Assembly (NCBI GenBank): GCA_002371615.1
Contig: DFGA01000006.1
Span: 94,204 to 158,203 of the forward strand
DNA from: Lachnospiraceae bacterium UBA3762
Lineage (GTDB): Bacteria; Bacillota; Clostridia; Lachnospirales; Lachnospiraceae
Direction of reading: 5' to 3'
Length of the DNA: 64,000 bases
Part shown: positions 1 to 8,204 of the stretch, piece by piece
Position numbering within the stretch: the first letter of the stretch is position 1
Layout of the letters: every line of letters starts with the position of its first letter
Translations under genes and position numbers: made by a program
Notes under the pieces: generated by a model
What the model was told of the DNA's origin: nothing
What the model saw: the letters and a program-made list of their open reading frames with translations, nothing else
Databases searched by the model: none

Positions 1-1112
1 TCCTCGTCAGCACTTCTGCCGTATTCCGTTCTGTATTCAACCGAGTATGAACAGATTCCGATTATCAGTGTCAAAACCAATGCCCCTCGAAAAGTTCCTT
101 CTGCCCCTGCCAGAATGATTGCGGCAAAAAGCCACAACAATCCGGTCGAAAAGAACAGATACCGGTCAACAAATATATTTGCATCCATCAGGGCGCATAC
201 AACGGTTCCGAACAAAAGGACCCCGTAATATACCGTAAATGAGCAAATTGCAAATATCTCCTCCGGGCCGTCAATCCTTTTTTTGATCACCTTATAAGCA
301 AATATAGCAAGGCAGCCGAGCATGATCAGGGCGCAAAGCACTGAAGCCGGACGGACTCCGACTACATAAGGATACATGCAGTACTGAAGAAACATTGCAA
401 CATCAATATCAGGCATCGAAAAGTACCCTGAAACACGGGAAAACTGTTTCAGTGTAACAACCAGGCATGGCAAATATAACAGGAATGTAGCCAAAAGGCA
501 GATGAACCAGCTTTTGATCCTTTCCCGTTTAAAAAAAACAAAGTAGATCAGCAGATACAAATAGACAAATCCGACCGCAACAAACGCAAAATGATGCGAG
601 TATCCGGCAAGTACGGAAAACGCGGTAAATGCCGACCAGTTTTTAAATGAAGGATCACATACACATTCATAAGCATAGATTCCCGATGCAGTCGCAAAAA
701 AGAACCCCAGACTGTACATTCTGATCTCGACTCCAAAGTACATGAACAGCGGCATGAATGTTATGAACAGCATAAAGAGGAGCGAGGTACGTATCCCGAA
801 CCGCCTTCTTACAACCGTAGCACCGATCAAAAGAGTAAGCATCATAGGAACAACCGACGTTATCTTCATAACCGGAACACTGTATCCGAATAAATCGGTT
901 GCCAGTTTCAGTATGATATTGTAAAGAGGAGGGAGAGTATCAGCCATTGACCTCTCAATAACACCGTGAAAATCAGTATGGATTAGAGATGCGGTAAACG
1001 CCTCATCCATCCAGACATTATTGTTCCATACCAGCGACAGATAAACCGCCGACAGAAGAACAAAGGAAGTAAAAATAATCTTTTTTTCGTTCTTTTCCAA
1101 AAATTCTTTCAT
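1..1112 (-). CDS. GT39-like membrane glycosyltransferase, C-terminus cut by window edge
   Basis: Reading the minus strand from an ATG at 1112 gives about 370 residues with no stop before the window edge, so the C-terminus is missing. After a short basic N-terminus comes a membrane segment, then an extracytoplasmic loop with the pattern W-M-D-E-A-F near residues 34-39. That Asp-Glu pair early in the first loop is typical of the ArnT/PMT (GT39, GT-C fold) family, which uses polyprenyl-phosphate sugars. Many further hydrophobic segments follow. There is no strong Shine-Dalgarno sequence before this ATG, so the exact start is uncertain. The substrate cannot be told from sequence. Alternative: another GT-C family member of the DUF2142 kind. 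Confidence 0.65.
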   Translation of the reverse strand, partial: MKEFLEKNEKKIIFTSFVLLSAVYLSLVWNNNVWMDEAFTASLIHTDFHGVIERSMADTLPPLYNIILKLATDLFGYSVPVMKITSVVPMMLTLLIGATVVRRRFGIRTSLLFMLFITFMPLFMYFGVEIRMYSLGFFFATASGIYAYECVCDPSFKNWSAFTAFSVLAGYSHHFAFVAVGFVYLYLLIYFVFFKRERIKSWFICLLATFLLYLPCLVVTLKQFSRVSGYFSMPDIDVAMFLQYCMYPYVVGVRPASVLCALIMLGCLAIFAYKVIKKRIDGPEEIFAICSFTVYYGVLLFGTVVCALMDANIFVDRYLFFSTGLLWLFAAIILAGAEGTFRGALVLTLIIGICSYSVEYRTEYGRSADE

Positions 1113-1117
1113 AACTG

Positions 1118-1147
1118 TTGTTTAAAGTGCTGATAATGTGTTATAAT
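1118..1147 (+). promoter_or_regulatory. Sigma-A-like promoter of the yjfB-like gene
   Basis: TTGTTT (1118-1123), an 18-base spacer and a consensus TATAAT (1142-1147) lie about 30 bases before the start of the small plus-strand gene. The -10 is perfect, the -35 is weak. An AAGGAAGGAG ribosome site follows at about 1161-1170. Confidence 0.5.
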
Positions 1148-1178
1148 TAATCCAAATCTTAAGGAAGGAGCATGTTAT

Positions 1179-1370
1179 ATGGAATTAAGTATCGATACAA
1201 TACCTTATATTTCAATGGCCATGGCGCATGAAAACGTTATGTCGGCAGTCGGCACGAGCATGCTTGAAGCATCTTTCGATGTGGCAGCTTCCGAGATCGA
1301 CAGCCTGACGAGGGCGATGGAGTTATCCGTCAATCCTGCGGTAGGCTCCAATTTTGATGTAGCGGTTTGA
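1179..1370 (+). CDS. YjfB-type small putative motility protein
   Basis: This 63-residue protein starts with a Ser-Met-Ala-Met-Ala-type helix and continues as a small amphipathic protein without a membrane segment. Length and pattern (a short Ile-rich start, an S-M-A-M motif near residue 12, a central conserved Leu-Glu-Ala) resemble the YjfB family (Pfam 'putative motility protein'), whose biochemical role is unknown. A strong AAGGAAGGAG ribosome site precedes the ATG and a TATAAT promoter lies upstream, so it is a monocistronic expressed gene. Its stop codon lies inside the terminator stem. No other motility gene is visible, so a link to flagella is family knowledge, not local context. Confidence 0.65.
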   Translation: MELSIDTIPYISMAMAHENVMSAVGTSMLEASFDVAASEIDSLTRAMELSVNPAVGSNFDVAV

Positions 1371-1396
1371 TCACTTAAGTGATCAAACCTTTTTTA
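1364..1396 (+). terminator. Perfect-palindrome intrinsic terminator of the yjfB-like gene
   Basis: A fully symmetric 26-base inverted repeat (13-base arms, 1364-1376 and 1377-1389) is followed by TTTTTTATT. The TGA stop of the upstream gene (1368-1370) is part of the stem. The opposite strand has no T-run after the hairpin, so it terminates only plus-strand transcription. Confidence 0.85.
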
Positions 1397-2806
1397 TTCA
1401 ATGGCAAATCCTCCGAACTGGAGATAACCTTCACCCTCGAATGTAAAATACAAACTGTTCACACCATCGGGAATCTGTATATCTCCCGGGATGTCGTGCC
1501 AAACATTGGCGTAACTTATCTCAAAACTTCCTAACAGCTCTCCGTCCCATTTTGTACGAACTTCCAGACGCCCGTTTGCATATCCTTTTGTCCTGACCGA
1601 TGTAACCTTTGTATTCTTACACTCAAAATACTTGAATCCTGCTCTTGCGTGGTTTCTCATATTCGCAACATAGCCGTTCACCTCGTCACCGTCTCTTCCC
1701 TCCTGTGTGATCTTCGGAAATCTGTCATCCATCCAGCCCGACCATGGAACATACAACTCTTCCTCATCGGTAAACAGATTGCAGGCAAGATATGCGGGAT
1801 AAAATCCCGGCTCGGTAAAAGGCGTTCCTCCGCAGGATGTGATCTCGGATTGTAAAAATCCCGTCTCCCCATCCGGTATAAGCTTTTCAAAACAGCCCTG
1901 ACGGCTGTAGTTTGTACCGTTTGTATGTCTGTGATAAAAAATATACCACTGGTCAAGTATACGGATCATGCTTCCGTGATTGTTTGCACAGTACATTCCC
2001 GGCATGTCCGCTCTCTTGTAAGTATCCGTTCCGATATCCCCGTTATCAACGAGTACTCCTCTGTATGTAAAATCACCGTCCGGTCTGGTGCTTGTAGCAT
2101 AGCACAGTTCTCTGCACACCTGAGAAGAATATATAAAATAATACAGATCATCTTTTTTCCTGATAGACGGTGCCTCAAAGAATGCATGACCTTCATACTC
2201 TGTCCCTATGCTGTTGTGTGTTGCGGGAACGATAAACACCGGGGATTTAATTACGGTCAGCATATCCGGCCCGAGAACGGTACACATTGCGCCGTGTCTG
2301 TCCTTATCCGGTATCGCACAAAATCCCGTGTAAAGGTAAGTGACCTCGCCTTCCGTTAATACTCCGGGATCAAATTGAGGCTCATCACCTTCCTTCTCCC
2401 CCAGTCTGACCCCGTCTTCATAGTGAACATATCCGTAGAACTCATATTTACCCGCAGGCTCATCACATACAGCAACGGATACGATCCCCCAGTTTGACAG
2501 TACATAATACAGATAATATCTTCCGTCAGGTCCGACCGTCACATCCGGAGCATACAGATTGCCCTGAAGATCCGTATTTGCCGGATCATCCGATTTTGTG
2601 TAGATAACACCTTCGTATCGCCAGTTGCCGAGATCGTTTATATCCGCAGACCAGCATACATAGTCTCCCATGCAGTATACATCCCCGTTGAACTTGTCAT
2701 GTGAGCCGTAGACATATACCCTATCGCCAAAAACGTAGGGTTCTCCGTCCGGTATGTATTCCCACGAAGGAAGATACGGGTTAGTGATCTGCTTAAGAGT
2801 ATCCAT
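1394..2806 (-). CDS. Glycoside hydrolase family 43 protein
   Basis: A 470-residue protein without a signal peptide, so it probably acts in the cytoplasm on imported oligosaccharides. The five-bladed beta-propeller signature is visible: NPYLPSWEYIPDGEP with the likely base Asp20, YAPDV with the pKa-tuning Asp88, and FFEAPS with the likely acid Glu211. Roughly the last 110 residues form a beta-rich extra domain typical of longer GH43 enzymes. GH43 members are mostly beta-xylosidases and alpha-L-arabinofuranosidases; the exact specificity cannot be assigned here. It is the last gene of the minus-strand run starting at porC, 29 bases after the CPBP gene, with an AGGAGA ribosome site. Confidence 0.85.
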   Translation of the reverse strand: MDTLKQITNPYLPSWEYIPDGEPYVFGDRVYVYGSHDKFNGDVYCMGDYVCWSADINDLGNWRYEGVIYTKSDDPANTDLQGNLYAPDVTVGPDGRYYLYYVLSNWGIVSVAVCDEPAGKYEFYGYVHYEDGVRLGEKEGDEPQFDPGVLTEGEVTYLYTGFCAIPDKDRHGAMCTVLGPDMLTVIKSPVFIVPATHNSIGTEYEGHAFFEAPSIRKKDDLYYFIYSSQVCRELCYATSTRPDGDFTYRGVLVDNGDIGTDTYKRADMPGMYCANNHGSMIRILDQWYIFYHRHTNGTNYSRQGCFEKLIPDGETGFLQSEITSCGGTPFTEPGFYPAYLACNLFTDEEELYVPWSGWMDDRFPKITQEGRDGDEVNGYVANMRNHARAGFKYFECKNTKVTSVRTKGYANGRLEVRTKWDGELLGSFEISYANVWHDIPGDIQIPDGVNSLYFTFEGEGYLQFGGFAIE

Positions 2807-2835
2807 CGTTATTATCTCCTGTCATATCCAATTAT

Positions 2836-3801
2836 TTACATTCCCAGCGCGGACAGTAGCGGATTAAGTCCGAACATGATAAACAGTGTAAAACATATAG
2901 CAAGTGCAGATGAAAATGTGAACCAGCGTCCTTTAGACTGTCCTGTTTTGAACATGGAGATCAGTTCTTCAAATCTGTTCTCGTGCTTGGAGACAAACGC
3001 CACGCACGGAATCAGTATCAGTAAACTGAGGAGCGCACCAACAAGAGTTACTGCAAGCAGAATATAGATCATATCGCTTCCCCTCGTCGCTTCGGCAGCT
3101 GCCGCCAGATCCTGTGCAGAGCCGAACTCCCCTGTTATACCGATCATTGCCATGATCATCAGCAGATTACATCCGTTGATACACATATGAATAATCATCG
3201 ACGGATAAACACTTCCTGCCGCCTTGTTGATGATCGAAAACAGCACTCCGAGAACAAAAGCGTATGCCGCCTGGTTAAGATTAAGATGCGCAAGGGCAAA
3301 ATAAAGGGCTGATATAAGACCCGCTCTCATTGGTCCCGCGATCAGTTCATATCTCCTGTTAAAGACCGACCTGCAAACAAACTCTTCGCAAAACGGGCCG
3401 AATATGGATCCCAAAAACCAGACTGCAACATTTGAACCGCCTAGGAGCGTATCGCTCATTTGAACCATCGTATTACTTACAAAAATCTGGGAAAGCACAT
3501 TAAAAAATGACCCGATACTCCAGACGGGAAAACTCATAAATACACTCATGAGTATCGTTCCCGGTTTGATCTTTCCAAAACCGAGATCTTCGGAAAATCC
3601 CAGTTTTCTAATAAGTACATATATTAATGCCGGAACAAACAGGGTAAGTTCCGAGACTATAAGACTTAATTCAATCGGGATGGTTATTCCCTTTTGTTCC
3701 AGAATATTAGCTGCGATCGAGCAGATAACATGCATGAGCATGGAAACAAAGAAGAGCCACCCCAGCGAACCGGCTTCACTTTTAATATTATCTTGCGGCA
3801 A
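2836..3801 (-). CDS. CPBP family intramembrane glutamic endopeptidase
   Basis: A 321-residue polytopic membrane protein. The CPBP (CAAX protease/bacteriocin-processing, Abi) motifs are present: motif 1 as C-E-E-F-V-C-R (EExxxR), motif 2 as F-A-L-A-H (FxxxH), and motif 3 as H-M-C-I-N (HxxxN). These residues form the catalytic site in Rce1-type proteases. The likely start is a TTG at 3801 inside the end of ridA, with GAGGTGG a few bases upstream; the overlap is 14 bases, implying translational coupling. In bacteria such proteins process or protect against peptides, but no bacteriocin gene is visible next to it, so the substrate is unknown. Confidence 0.85.
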   Translation of the reverse strand: MPQDNIKSEAGSLGWLFFVSMLMHVICSIAANILEQKGITIPIELSLIVSELTLFVPALIYVLIRKLGFSEDLGFGKIKPGTILMSVFMSFPVWSIGSFFNVLSQIFVSNTMVQMSDTLLGGSNVAVWFLGSIFGPFCEEFVCRSVFNRRYELIAGPMRAGLISALYFALAHLNLNQAAYAFVLGVLFSIINKAAGSVYPSMIIHMCINGCNLLMIMAMIGITGEFGSAQDLAAAAEATRGSDMIYILLAVTLVGALLSLLILIPCVAFVSKHENRFEELISMFKTGQSKGRWFTFSSALAICFTLFIMFGLNPLLSALGM

Positions 3802-4165
3802 CGACTTCCACCTCTATCAGTACATCCTTGGGCAGACGCGCTACCTCAACACAGCTTCTTGCCGGAAAATCATTGTCAAAGAATGTTGCATATACCTCGT
3901 TTACCTTGGCAAAGTCATTCATATCTTTGATAAATACAGATGTCTTAACAATATTTTCCATAGACAGACCCGACGCTTCCATAAGATTCCTAACGTTGGT
4001 CAGAGCCTGCTTTGCCTGAGCCTCAATACCTTCCGGAATATTACCGGTTGCGGGATCTACAGGTATCTGCCCGGAAGCAAACACAAATCCGCCTGCCTCG
4101 ATCGCCTGTGAATACGGTCCTATAGCCGCCGGTGCTTTGTCTGTTGTAATGATCTTTTTATTCAT
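3788..4165 (-). CDS. ridA: RidA family 2-iminobutanoate/2-iminopropanoate deaminase
   Basis: A 125-residue protein with the full YjgF/YER057c/UK114 pattern: the start Lys-Ala-Pro-Ala-Ala-Ile-Gly-Pro-Tyr-Ser-Gln, the middle F-A-S-G-Q-I-P, and the end P-A-R-S-C-V-E-V with the active-site Arg that binds the carboxylate. RidA hydrolyses reactive enamines and imines released by PLP enzymes such as threonine dehydratase, protecting other PLP enzymes. Two adjacent ATGs exist; the second (4165) has the better distance to the GGAGG, so it is taken. It overlaps the end of the S1 gene and its own end overlaps the CPBP gene. Confidence 0.93.
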   Translation of the reverse strand: MNKKIITTDKAPAAIGPYSQAIEAGGFVFASGQIPVDPATGNIPEGIEAQAKQALTNVRNLMEASGLSMENIVKTSVFIKDMNDFAKVNEVYATFFDNDFPARSCVEVARLPKDVLIEVEVVAAR

Positions 4166-4794
4166 CATATCCTCCTTACCGAATTCTCCTCTATTACTAC
4201 TTTACGTTCTTTGTACAGTCTCCCTATGGCACGCTTGAATGCATTCTTGCTCATTCCGAATTTCTCTCTTATTTCCTCGGGTGATGTCGAATCGGAAAAC
4301 GGAAGCACCCCTTCGTAAGCATCTAACATTTCCATGACACGGGCGGCATCATCATCCATCTGGATATATGCCTTCTTGCGTGCGGAAAGCGTCAGTTTCC
4401 CGTCTTCTCTTACCTTTGTTACCCTTGCATCCACTATATCTCCTATGTGAATGTCCGGATATACTTCTCTTGCCGGGATAAGTGCGGAATACTTATCATC
4501 AACCGCCACAAACGCTCCGAATCTTTTGCTTATCTGATAGACTCTGCCCTTAACGTCATCATCCACCTTATAGGGAGATTCACAGCTTAAATAATCATAT
4601 ACGTTCATTGTAAGTGCAGGACGTCCGCTTTTGTCGGTATAAAGGCTTACAAGGACTTCCTCACCCTCCGAGACCCTTTTTGTCTGCTCCGCAAAAGGAA
4701 GAAATATGTCCTTCTCCCTTCCCCCGTCAACAAAGGCACCTATTGAAGTTACAGCCACAACCTTCAGAAGTTTTACTTCACCGTAATCTATCAT
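4165..4794 (-). CDS. CvfB-like S1 RNA-binding protein, short form
   Basis: A 209-residue protein with an S1-like N-terminal OB fold (residues about 3-65), a second S1 domain (about 72-142, K-G-R-V-Y-Q-I...L-T-L-S-A-R), and a C-terminal winged helix (about 150-209, EIREKFGMSKNAFKRAIGRL) typical of the CvfB/YitL family. CvfB proteins usually have about 280 residues with three S1 domains plus the winged helix, so one S1 unit is missing. They bind RNA and influence virulence and exoprotein production in staphylococci; the role here is unknown. It starts 1 base after the upstream stop and overlaps ridA, so it is coupled to both. Confidence 0.8.
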   Translation of the reverse strand: MIDYGEVKLLKVVAVTSIGAFVDGGREKDIFLPFAEQTKRVSEGEEVLVSLYTDKSGRPALTMNVYDYLSCESPYKVDDDVKGRVYQISKRFGAFVAVDDKYSALIPAREVYPDIHIGDIVDARVTKVREDGKLTLSARKKAYIQMDDDAARVMEMLDAYEGVLPFSDSTSPEEIREKFGMSKNAFKRAIGRLYKERKVVIEENSVRRI

Positions 4795-4795
4795 T

Positions 4796-5701
4796 TCATG
4801 CTCCGGCTTTAAAAGTTATGATCCATGGTGCCGGCTGCACATCCACATTATGCCTGCTCGTTACCTTCGAAACACTTATCTGTATTATCTCCGGATCGGA
4901 AATACAGAACTTCTTGCACTTTTCTATCATTGATGCAGCAACGACAAAATCAAGGGTATAGATCACAAACTCCATATCCGGGTTGATCTTCAGCAGACAG
5001 TCTATCTCCTGTTCCATCGATGCACTTGCAACAAGCATCGTAACATCCGGTACCGGAAGGTCTTTCATCGTCTCATCATCAATATGGTCTATTATAGTCA
5101 CATTGTTAAGGCCGAACTGCTCCACATTTTCCTCGAGTGCATTCCTGTCGTTTCCGTTGTACTCAACAGCTATGATCTCACCTTCTCCGTTCAGAAGCCC
5201 CGCCTCAACCACAATAGACTCGGCTGAAATCGCACAGATATTCTTGCCTTCCTCAATCTGCATCTTTGAGAGGATAACAGCTCTTATCTCACTGCCCACA
5301 TACTTAACGCTGCCTTTTGCAAGCGTCCTGTTATCTATACCGAATCTCATGGTCGCCCTGGCGTTGGGATTAAGGATTATCATTCCGGCGGATGCGTTGA
5401 TCCCGCGATCGATCATATCACTGACATAATCTTCTTTGATAGGTCCGGTCGGGTCACTTCCCTCATTATAAATGACCTTGCACTCACCGAGCCCTGCGTT
5501 ATACATCCTGTAGAAAATATCGGGATGCCCTGCCTCAGTAAACACAAGAACACATCTGTGCACTTCGCACGTCGGGATCAGGTTCTTGTTTTTCCTTGTA
5601 ATATCCAGTATTTTGACATGTTCAAGATCTATATCCGTATTCTCTGAGAAATACTCAAGCCACGAAATGATATGTTTGTTATTAAACAGACCGTTTTCCA
5701 T
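4796..5701 (-). CDS. CbiE/CbiT-like (precorrin-6Y methylase-like) protein with degenerate SAM site
   Basis: A 301-residue protein. The first half ends like a CbiE domain; the second half (from about residue 130) aligns by eye with CbiT: a 'K-Y-V-G-S-E-I-R-A' entry that replaces T-K-R-E-V-R-A, then I-E-E-G-K-N, I-A-V-E-Y-N, and a C-terminal I-Q-I-S-V-S-K strand. The Gly-rich SAM motif (normally D-I-G-A-G-T-G-S) reads A-I-S-A-E-S-I and has no glycine. No other cobalamin gene is near. It sits between porB and the S1 gene with almost no spacing. I infer a non-catalytic or repurposed methylase relative; a Por-related role is only suggested by position. The ATG at 5701 is preferred because a GGAGG lies just before it. 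Confidence 0.6.
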   Translation of the reverse strand: MENGLFNNKHIISWLEYFSENTDIDLEHVKILDITRKNKNLIPTCEVHRCVLVFTEAGHPDIFYRMYNAGLGECKVIYNEGSDPTGPIKEDYVSDMIDRGINASAGMIILNPNARATMRFGIDNRTLAKGSVKYVGSEIRAVILSKMQIEEGKNICAISAESIVVEAGLLNGEGEIIAVEYNGNDRNALEENVEQFGLNNVTIIDHIDDETMKDLPVPDVTMLVASASMEQEIDCLLKINPDMEFVIYTLDFVVAASMIEKCKKFCISDPEIIQISVSKVTSRHNVDVQPAPWIITFKAGA

Positions 5702-5726
5702 ATATACCTCCGTCTCTTCTACCATC

Positions 5727-6668
5727 TTACCTGCTGCATCTGAATAAAAGATCTTCCCACCTTCTGTCGACTTCTTCCTGAAACTGTGCTATAAGATCCT
5801 CGCATCCCGGCTTGAACAGATGCTTGAACCGCCCCTGTTCACGCAGAAAATCCTCAATCGGCAGTTTCTTCTTCGGCTCATATGTAAGACGCCAGTTACC
5901 GTGATCAACCTCAAACATAGGCCAGTAACATGTATCTATGGCAAGCTGGCATATTTTCATGATTTCCGACGTTTCATATCTCCATCCCCTGGGGCAGGGT
6001 GCAAGCACGTTAAGGAATGCGGCACCCTCCGTATATATGGCTTTTTCCGATTTGATATGAATATCTTTAAAATCCTTTGTGAATGTTGTCTGCGCAACAT
6101 ACGGAACATGGTGCTCCGCGATTATCGCAGCCAGATCCTTTCTTGTCTGAACCTTACCGTTACTCATCTTTCCTACCGGCGTTGTGGTTGTATCGGCAAA
6201 CTGCGGGGTTGCGGAAGATCTCTGAATCCCCGTATTCATGTAGGCACCGTTATCATAGCAGACATAAACCATGTCATGTCCACGCTCCATTGCTCCGGAA
6301 AGCGACTGGAACCCTATATCATAAGTACCGCCGTCACCGCCAAATGTGATGAATTTAAAATTCTCATTTTCCGGCAGGCGTCCTCTCTTCTTAAGTGCCC
6401 GGTAGGCTGTCTCCACACCCGATAAAGTTGCTCCGGCATTCTCGAAGGCGTTGTGTATATAGCTGTCCTCCCATGCCGTATACGGATACATAAACGATGA
6501 AACTTCAAGACATCCCGTGGCATTACCTATTACCGCATGATCTCCTTCGTGAAGCGCCCTCAGAACCGCACGTATGCCTATAGTCGCCCCACATCCCGCA
6601 CACATTCTGTGTCCGGCAGAAAGCCTCTCGGGCTTGTTCATTACTTCTTTCAGATTATATCCTGCCAT
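5727..6668 (-). CDS. porB: Pyruvate:ferredoxin oxidoreductase, beta subunit
   Basis: A 313-residue thiamine-diphosphate subunit. It has the N-terminal M-C-A-G-C-G (Cys23, Cys26) and Cys53 that help bind a [4Fe-4S] cluster, the G-D-G-G motif (111-114) and a following N for Mg-TPP binding, and the C-P-R-G-W segment typical of PorB. With alpha, gamma and delta subunits it oxidises 2-oxoacids such as pyruvate with CoA to acyl-CoA and CO2, reducing ferredoxin. It starts directly after porA stops and is the last of four por genes. Pyruvate is the most likely substrate; 2-oxoisovalerate (Vor) is the main alternative. Confidence 0.93.
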   Translation of the reverse strand: MAGYNLKEVMNKPERLSAGHRMCAGCGATIGIRAVLRALHEGDHAVIGNATGCLEVSSFMYPYTAWEDSYIHNAFENAGATLSGVETAYRALKKRGRLPENENFKFITFGGDGGTYDIGFQSLSGAMERGHDMVYVCYDNGAYMNTGIQRSSATPQFADTTTTPVGKMSNGKVQTRKDLAAIIAEHHVPYVAQTTFTKDFKDIHIKSEKAIYTEGAAFLNVLAPCPRGWRYETSEIMKICQLAIDTCYWPMFEVDHGNWRLTYEPKKKLPIEDFLREQGRFKHLFKPGCEDLIAQFQEEVDRRWEDLLFRCSR

Positions 6669-7862
6669 TTATTGTCCCTCTTTCGATCGTAATCCGACAT
6701 ATGTGCATTGTCTTACCTGCTTCTTATTCTCGACAACGTCCTCTAACTCCTCAAATATGCCTGCTGCCGTTTCAGTGGTAAAATCACGTCCCGCAAGACC
6801 GTACACATAGTTTACGACTTCCGTGTAAACCTTATTCATGAAAAGGGCTGCCGGAACCTCGCTTGCAAGCGGTCCTCCGTGACCGTTATAGCTTTCACAC
6901 CTGTCCATTACGGCTACCGCTTTGCATTTGGAAAGCGCTGCTGCGATCTCCTCAGCCGGGAACGGGCGGAATACACGAAGTTTTAGCACTCCGACCTTCA
7001 TTCCCTTATCCCGAAGATCATCCGCGGCCTGTTTGGCGGTTCCTGCCGCACTTCCCATTATAAGCATAATATAGTCGGCATCTTCGCATCTGTATTCTTC
7101 AAAAAAGTCAAATCCTCTTCCGAACTTTTCCCGAAATCTTGCCGCAACTTCTTTGATTACTTCCCTTGATCTTATCATTGCGGCTTCCTGATTGTATTTT
7201 GCCTCCATCGAATAGTTCGATACGGCATAAGGTCCGACCGCAACAGGCTTTCCGGGATTAAGCAGAAACTCTTCCGGATGATACTCGCCCACAAATTCCT
7301 TTACGTCTTTGTCATCTTCAAGCAGAATGTTCTGTACTGCGTGACTTGTTATAAAGCCATCCTGGCATACCATTACCGGAAGATGAACTCTCTTGTCCTC
7401 CGCTATCGGAAATGCCTGAATATAGTTATCATAGGCCTCCTGATTGTTCTCGGCGTATATCTGTATCCATCCGGTATCCCTTGCCCCCATTCCGTCCGAA
7501 TGGTCGCAGTTTATATTGATCGGACCCGATAACGTTCTGTTTACAAGGGTCAGAACTATTGGCAGCCTGTTTGAAGCTGCAACCAGAAGCTCTTCCCACA
7601 TAAATGCCAGTCCGCATGAGGATGTAGCCGTCATACTTCTGGCTCCGGCTGCCTCGGCTCCCACCGCCGCACTCATTGATGAGTGCTCGGATTCAACCGG
7701 AATGAATTCTGTATCCATCTCACCGTTAGCTATATATGTTGAAACAAGCTGCGGTATTTCTGTCGATGGTGTTATGGGAAATGCCGGCATTACATCAGGA
7801 TTTACCTGACGGATCGCATAAGCTACGGCTTCATTTCCCGACATACGGTCTTTTTTTGACAT
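6669..7862 (-). CDS. porA: Pyruvate:ferredoxin oxidoreductase, alpha subunit
   Basis: A 397-residue subunit with the pyrimidine-binding domain of pyruvate:ferredoxin oxidoreductases: a start with G-N-E-A-V-A-Y-A, then V-M-P-A-F-P-I-T-P-S-T-E, E-S-E-H-S-S-M-S and G-A-R-S-M-T-A-T-S-S. The C-terminal domain II carries V-A-V-M-D-R. Length matches the split alpha subunit of archaeal-type and clostridial four-subunit Por. Fifteen bases separate it from porD and it abuts porB. The presence of the split form, instead of the single-chain NifJ enzyme common in Clostridia, is worth noting, though a nifJ elsewhere cannot be excluded. Confidence 0.93.
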   Translation of the reverse strand: MSKKDRMSGNEAVAYAIRQVNPDVMPAFPITPSTEIPQLVSTYIANGEMDTEFIPVESEHSSMSAAVGAEAAGARSMTATSSCGLAFMWEELLVAASNRLPIVLTLVNRTLSGPININCDHSDGMGARDTGWIQIYAENNQEAYDNYIQAFPIAEDKRVHLPVMVCQDGFITSHAVQNILLEDDKDVKEFVGEYHPEEFLLNPGKPVAVGPYAVSNYSMEAKYNQEAAMIRSREVIKEVAARFREKFGRGFDFFEEYRCEDADYIMLIMGSAAGTAKQAADDLRDKGMKVGVLKLRVFRPFPAEEIAAALSKCKAVAVMDRCESYNGHGGPLASEVPAALFMNKVYTEVVNYVYGLAGRDFTTETAAGIFEELEDVVENKKQVRQCTYVGLRSKEGQ

Positions 7863-7877
7863 AATCTATCTCCTCTA

Positions 7878-8174
7878 TCAGCTGGTCATTGTTATGGCAC
7901 CGAAAGGACATGCCTTTTCGCATATTCCGCACCCCTTACAGTGATCCATGTCAAAGTCTTCTCTCCTTCCGTCATGTACCGGAATACATCCGTCAGGGCA
8001 TACCGGAGCACACAGAAGACACTGTTTGCACTTATCTTTATCAAATACCGGAGTGGCCACTCTCCACTCACCGGTCTTAAACTGCTTTGAAGTTCCTCCG
8101 GCAAAGATCATGAGACCTTCCGTCAGATCTTCGCATGGGGATTGTTCATTAATATTACTTATATCGGTTCTCAT
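7878..8174 (-). CDS. porD: Pyruvate:ferredoxin oxidoreductase, delta (ferredoxin-like) subunit
   Basis: A 98-residue protein with two [4Fe-4S] motifs: C-K-Q-C-L-L-C-A-P-V-C-P (Cys49, 52, 55, 59) and C-K-G-C-G-I-C-E-K-A-C-P. The N-terminal half has the W-R-V-A-T-P-V-F pattern (here E-W-R-V-A-T-P-V) known from PorD. It carries electrons from the TPP and cluster site of PorAB to external ferredoxin. It lies 30 bases after porC and 15 before porA, so the order is C-D-A-B, as in many archaea and clostridia. Confidence 0.93.
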   Translation of the reverse strand: MRTDISNINEQSPCEDLTEGLMIFAGGTSKQFKTGEWRVATPVFDKDKCKQCLLCAPVCPDGCIPVHDGRREDFDMDHCKGCGICEKACPFGAITMTS

Positions 8175-8204
8175 ATGCTTCCTTTCCGCTTTATATATTG
8201 ACAG

